A stretch of DNA of 9,172 nucleotides from Alphaproteobacteria bacterium (GTDB lineage: Bacteria > Pseudomonadota > Alphaproteobacteria > Rickettsiales > VGDC01), in assembly GCA_016869895.1 (NCBI GenBank), contig VGDC01000055.1, positions 1-9,172 of the forward strand, given 5' to 3'. Below, piece by piece: positions 6,925 through 9,172 of the stretch (positions are counted from its first letter, which is position 1; every line of letters begins with the position of its first letter). The translations under genes were made by a program, and so were the position numbers. The notes under the pieces were generated by a model. The model worked only from the letters and a program-made list of their open reading frames with translations. It was not told the DNA's origin and made no database searches.

Positions 6925-6933
6925 AAATTAACG
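6918..6933. repeat. 16-bp perfect palindrome, possible operator
   Basis: CGTTAAT and ATTAACG flank a central AA, giving CGTTAATAAATTAACG. It overlaps the -10 of the candidate upstream promoter. The two TTAA half-sites are 4 bp apart rather than the 7 bp expected for a CtrA site. No regulator can be named from the sequence. Confidence 0.5.
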
Positions 6934-6936
6934 CAA

Positions 6937-6945
6937 TGTGGATAA
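6937..6945 (-). promoter_or_regulatory. Exact DnaA-box match
   Basis: TGTGGATAA on the plus strand is the reverse complement of TTATCCACA, the high-affinity DnaA box. It sits 4 bp after the palindrome in a region of about 29% GC. A near match, TTATCTACA (one mismatch), is at 6653-6661 before the zf-CHCC gene. A single box cannot show function; DnaA control of a promoter is possible. Confidence 0.4.
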
Positions 6946-6952
6946 GTTTTTG

Positions 6953-6972
6953 CCAATTTTTACCAATTTTTA
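6953..6972. repeat. Tandem direct repeat, 2 x 10 bp
   Basis: CCAATTTTTA occurs twice, back to back, at 6953-6962 and 6963-6972. The -35 of the proximal promoter (TTTACC, 6959-6964) straddles the junction. The repeat may be a binding site for an activator or simply an AT-rich upstream element. Confidence 0.6.
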
Positions 6973-6986
6973 GTAACCACTATACT
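6959..6986 (+). promoter_or_regulatory. Candidate proximal promoter of the lipoprotein gene
   Basis: TTTACC (6959-6964; 4 of 6 to consensus) and TATACT (6981-6986; 5 of 6) are 16 bp apart. Transcription would begin near 6993, giving a leader of about 60 nt. The -35 is embedded in the CCAATTTTTA tandem repeat. Confidence 0.45.
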
Positions 6987-7052
6987 GTTTGTTAACCTTT
7001 ATCCTTTACTAATAACCCTATCAAGACACCACATTGATTCGGAGTTATGAGT

Positions 7053-7472
7053 ATGGAAAAAGTAGTTAAAACAATTGTTTGTGCGGTTTCCCTGATGGCG
7101 CTTGCGGCGTGTAGCGGCACTAAATCCAGCTCCGTGGTCGAATTGAGCCAATACGATAAACATCTGGATTGCACTGAACTTCAGCTGGAGATCACCGAAG
7201 CGAAGTTCTTGCAGGACAAAGCGGAGAAGAACCGCGGCCTGAGCGTCAAGAACGTGTTGATGCCGCTGTCCTACCCCTCCACCTATTTCAGCGCGGGTGA
7301 TGCCATCGAGACCACCACGGCGCGTATCGACTACCTGAGCCGTCTGTATGAGGTGAAAGGCTGCACCAACCAGCGTCAGGCTGATGCCTCGAACCTGCCG
7401 GAATACGACGGCACGGGTCGCGGCGGGTATCAGGGCGTGTCCGTGGGTGCATCCGCTCCGGCGACATTCTAA
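7053..7472 (+). CDS. Small lipoprotein of unknown function
   Basis: 139 residues from the ATG at 7053. The in-frame ATG at 7047 is only 2 nt from the GGAG (7041-7044), whereas 7053 is 8 nt away, so 7053 is preferred. A lipoprotein signal is clear: MEKVVKTIVCAVSLMALAAC with lipobox LAAC and Cys20; Ser follows, so outer-membrane sorting is plausible. The mature part has two further cysteines, Cys40 in HLDCTEL and Cys104 in VKGCTNQ, enclosing a mostly helical charged region with a Pro/Tyr-rich middle (VLMPLSYPSTYFS, 68-80). A disulfide-closed helical hairpin is a reasonable model. The last 30 residues are Gly/Ser-rich. The pattern resembles unannotated small proteobacterial lipoproteins I have seen, but I cannot name a family. 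It has its own control region and terminator. Confidence 0.88.
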   Translation: MEKVVKTIVCAVSLMALAACSGTKSSSVVELSQYDKHLDCTELQLEITEAKFLQDKAEKNRGLSVKNVLMPLSYPSTYFSAGDAIETTTARIDYLSRLYEVKGCTNQRQADASNLPEYDGTGRGGYQGVSVGASAPATF

Positions 7473-7541
7473 GTGTGTGATTCGACTTTGCTAAGTGTGA
7501 TTGTTCGTTGATTCTTTGTTTACTGCTTACTCCATGACTTC

Positions 7542-7574
7542 ACGGGCTGTATCTTTTGGTACAGCCCGTTTTTT
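7542..7574 (+). terminator. Rho-independent terminator after the lipoprotein gene
   Basis: A perfect 10-bp stem, ACGGGCTGTA (7542-7551) with TACAGCCCGT (7560-7569), closes an 8-nt loop and runs straight into a T-run ending at 7574. It lies about 70 bp after the lipoprotein stop. It is the clearest terminator in the window and separates that gene from the adenosyltransferase cluster. Confidence 0.95.
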
Positions 7575-7594
7575 ATGTAGAAAATGCGAACGGC

Positions 7595-7623
7595 TTGCAT
7601 CCCTGCGTAAAAAAGCGCATAAA
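7595..7623 (+). promoter_or_regulatory. Possible promoter of the membrane protein-pduO cluster
   Basis: TTGCAT (7595-7600) and CATAAA (7618-7623) are 17 bp apart, matching the consensus at 3 and 4 positions. A promoter is needed between the terminator at 7574 and the gene at 7669, and this is the best pair seen. No cobalamin riboswitch-like sequence was recognised here. Confidence 0.35.
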
Positions 7624-7668
7624 GGGCGGAAGGAAAACTCCTCTTCGTTCCGCTGATGGCAGGTCGCT

Positions 7669-7857
7669 ATGTTCATACTTCTCCTTCTTCTGATGTTCTC
7701 GGTGCTCGGCGTGGTGCTGCTGGGGCTGTTCTCGATGATCAAGGGCGGGGCATTCAACGAGAAATACGGCAATAAGCTGATGGTCGCGCGCGTGGCGCTG
7801 CAAGCTTTGGCATTGCTGGTGTTGCTTCTCATGGCAGCCACGAAGAGCAATGGTTAA
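7669..7857 (+). CDS. Small two-helix membrane protein (HIG1-like / twin transmembrane)
   Basis: 62 residues with two hydrophobic segments, about 2-24 and 43-58. They are joined by a short polar loop, KGGAFNEKYGNKLMVARVALQ-like (25-45), and residues 35-45 (GNKLMVARVAL) resemble the HIG1 loop. Small proteins of this kind commonly sit directly before the PduO-type adenosyltransferase and etfBA in Alphaproteobacteria; their role is not known to me. It would lie in the inner membrane. AGG (7661-7663) is 5 nt before the ATG. The end of the gene overlaps the adenosyltransferase start by 8 bp, so the two are probably translated together. The HIG1 link (respiratory-complex factors) is family resemblance only. 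Confidence 0.8.
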   Translation: MFILLLLLMFSVLGVVLLGLFSMIKGGAFNEKYGNKLMVARVALQALALLVLLLMAATKSNG

Positions 7858-8407
7858 ACTCACCAAAATCTACACCCGTGGCGGTGACGAGGGCATGACC
7901 TCGCTGGTCGGCGGCGCAAGGGTGTCCAAGCATCATGCGCGGATGGAAGCCATCGGCGCGGTGGACGAAGCGAATGCCGCCATCGGCGTGGCACAGCTTC
8001 ATGCATCCACCGATACGAAAGCCATCCTGACGCGCATCCAGCATGATTTGTTTGATTTGGGTGCGGATTTGGCGACACCGGAGAAAGAAGCGGAATATGC
8101 GCTGCGCATCCAACCCCAGCAGGTGACGCGGTTGGAAGAAGAAATCGACGCGGTGAACGCCGCGCTTTCGCCGCTGGAATCCTTCGTGCTGCCAGCGGGT
8201 TCACCCGCCAGCGCGCATCTGCATCTGGCGCGAACCACCGTGCGCCGCGCCGAACGCACGGCCTTCGCACTGAAGGATATGGAGGAGCTGAACCCCCAAG
8301 CCTTGCAATACCTCAACCGCCTATCCGACCTGCTTTTCGTGCTAGCTCGTTATGAAAATGACGATGGCAAAGCGGATGTATTGTGGAAGCCCGGCGCGAC
8401 CCGTTGA
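7850..8407 (+). CDS. pduO: Cob(I)alamin adenosyltransferase, PduO type
   Basis: 185 residues, the usual length. It transfers the adenosyl group from ATP to cob(I)alamin, giving adenosylcobalamin, in the cytoplasm. Motifs: ATP-binding N-terminus KIYTRGGDEGMTSLVGG (6-22), RMEAIGAVDEANAAIG (31-46; the family more often has VDELN, here VDEAN), TTVRRAERTAF (129-139), LNRLSDLLFVLARYEN (155-170), and a terminal VLWKPG (177-182). This is the PduO/MMAB fold, unrelated to CobA/CobO enzymes. The ATG at 7850 lies inside the previous gene with only a weak purine run before it, which suits translational coupling. The product serves adenosylcobalamin-dependent mutases, none of which is visible here. The symbol is a family name; other annotators may use cobO. 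Confidence 0.93.
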   Translation: MVKLTKIYTRGGDEGMTSLVGGARVSKHHARMEAIGAVDEANAAIGVAQLHASTDTKAILTRIQHDLFDLGADLATPEKEAEYALRIQPQQVTRLEEEIDAVNAALSPLESFVLPAGSPASAHLHLARTTVRRAERTAFALKDMEELNPQALQYLNRLSDLLFVLARYENDDGKADVLWKPGATR

Positions 8408-8431
8408 AAAAGGATGACAGCGGCGGCCTAA

Positions 8432-8448
8432 GCCATTAAAACAATGGC
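8432..8448. repeat. Short inverted repeat before etfB
   Basis: GCCATT and AATGGC (8432-8437 and 8443-8448) flank a 5-nt AT-rich centre, in the 68-bp gap between pduO and etfB. No T-run follows, so it is not an intrinsic terminator. It might be an operator or chance. Confidence 0.3.
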
Positions 8449-8475
8449 AACCAATCACTTTTTGCGGGAGCATAC

Positions 8476-9172
8476 ATGAAAATCCTCGTCCCGGTGAAAC
8501 ACGCCATCGATTATAACGTCAAGGCACGCGCGAAAGCCGACGGCTCGGCGGTCGACCTCGCCAACGCCAAATTCAGCATCAACCCCTTCGATGAAATCGC
8601 CGTGGAAGAAGCCGTGCGCCTGAAGGAATCCGGCAAGGCGACCGAGGTGGTCGTGGTCAGCGTCGGTTCCGACAAAGTGCAGGAGACGCTGCGCAAAGCC
8701 TTGGCCATCGGCGCAGACCGCGCTATCCACATCCTTGCGCCCGACGAAGTGCAGCCCTTGGGCGTGGCGAAAGTGCTGAAAGCCGTGGCGACGCAGGAAC
8801 AACCCGGCGTCATCATCATGGGTAAACAGGCTATCGACGACGATTCCAACCAGACCGGACAGATGCTGGCCGCACTGCTGGGCTGGGGGCAGGGCACATT
8901 CGCATCGAAGGTCGAGCTTTCCGACGGCAACGTGAACGTCACCCGCGAAGTGGACGGCGGATTGTTGACTGTCGGCCTGAAGCTGCCCGCCGTCATCACC
9001 AGCGATCTGCGCCTGAACGAGCCGCGCTATGCGTCGCTGCCTAACATCATGAAAGCGAAGTCCAAGCCGCTGGCGAAGACCCCCGTGGAAGAACTGGGCG
9101 TGGATGTCGCGCCGCGCCTGACTATCGTCAAAGTCGCCGAACCCGCGAAGCGTAGCGGTGGCGTGAAAGTGG
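8476..9172 (+). CDS. etfB: Electron transfer flavoprotein subunit beta (3' end outside window)
   Basis: 232 residues are present; the family runs to about 250, so only the last 15-20 are missing. With EtfA it carries electrons from acyl-CoA and related dehydrogenases to ETF-ubiquinone oxidoreductase. Landmarks: [16 protein letters not shown] (1-16), [17 protein letters not shown] (35-51), the AMP-binding stretch [18 protein letters not shown] (115-132), and EVDGG (158-162). It also has the EtfB signature and dehydrogenase recognition loop [20 protein letters not shown] (178-197). The start is set by GGGAG at 8466-8470, 5 nt upstream. By my recollection of the human protein, Lys193 corresponds to the methylated Lys200, but the second methylated lysine (Lys203) is Ser196 here. 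etfA is expected just beyond the window. Confidence 0.97.
   Translation, partial: MKILVPVKHAIDYNVKARAKADGSAVDLANAKFSINPFDEIAVEEAVRLKESGKATEVVVVSVGSDKVQETLRKALAIGADRAIHILAPDEVQPLGVAKVLKAVATQEQPGVIIMGKQAIDDDSNQTGQMLAALLGWGQGTFASKVELSDGNVNVTREVDGGLLTVGLKLPAVITSDLRLNEPRYASLPNIMKAKSKPLAKTPVEELGVDVAPRLTIVKVAEPAKRSGGVKV

Noticed and set aside
6918..6933. CtrA binding site
   Set aside because: The TTAA half-sites are 4 bp apart, not the 7 bp of the CtrA consensus.
6894..7052. Replication origin
   Set aside because: One exact DnaA box and AT-richness are not enough: no box cluster, no origin-associated genes, and ordinary promoters explain the AT-rich sequence.
7469..7499. Direct repeat CTAAGTGTG at 7469-7477 and 7491-7499
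   Set aside because: It is short, overlaps the lipoprotein stop codon and has no partner feature; probably chance or a small local duplication.
7527..7850. 107-residue minus-strand frame over the terminator and small membrane-protein gene
   Set aside because: It runs through the intrinsic terminator and opposite the two-helix protein; no motif supports it.

Overview
The window looks like chromosomal DNA of a GC-rich alphaproteobacterium. Three features point there: a Usg-family protein (a family I know essentially from Alphaproteobacteria), a stand-alone zf-CHCC zinc-finger protein of the NDUFS6 type, and the order small two-helix membrane protein / PduO-type cobalamin adenosyltransferase / etfB, which I recall as a common alphaproteobacterial arrangement. 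No mobile element, tRNA, rRNA or CRISPR array is visible. Coding density is high, and no gene-free stretch exceeds about 200 bp.

Region 1 (1-1584): the 3' end of an unrecognised plus-strand gene converges, with a 3-bp gap, on a minus-strand pair, usg followed by ygfZ. YgfZ is the folate-binding GcvT-like protein linked to Fe-S cluster enzyme maintenance.

Region 2 (1778-5376): a tight four-gene plus-strand operon encodes a predicted lipoprotein serine hydrolase of the lysophospholipase/monoacylglycerol lipase type, then a complete BtuFCD/FecBCD-type importer (periplasmic binding protein, permease, ATPase). The junctions are ATGA overlaps or a 1-bp gap. The cargo (corrinoid, haem or ferric siderophore) cannot be read from the sequence. 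The esterase coupled to the importer is the most interesting arrangement here.

Region 3 (5377-7574): three genes that appear to be expressed separately. They are a secreted lytic transglycosylase behind a good sigma70-type promoter, a zf-CHCC protein, and a small lipoprotein of unknown function with its own AT-rich control region and a textbook terminator. That control region (6894-7052, about 29% GC by hand count) holds two candidate promoters, a 16-bp palindrome, an exact DnaA box and a 10-bp tandem repeat.

Region 4 (7595-9172): a plus-strand cluster with a 62-residue two-helix membrane protein, an adenosyltransferase that makes adenosylcobalamin, and the beta subunit of electron transfer flavoprotein, cut by the window end. 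Together these suggest a metabolism using adenosylcobalamin-dependent mutases and flavin-based acyl-CoA oxidation. The importer of region 2 could supply the corrinoid, but that link is inference only.

I see no clearly novel defence or mobile system. The leads worth a second look are the hydrolase-importer operon, the regulatory cluster at 6894-7052, the uncharacterised lipoprotein, and the unrecognised gene at the left edge.
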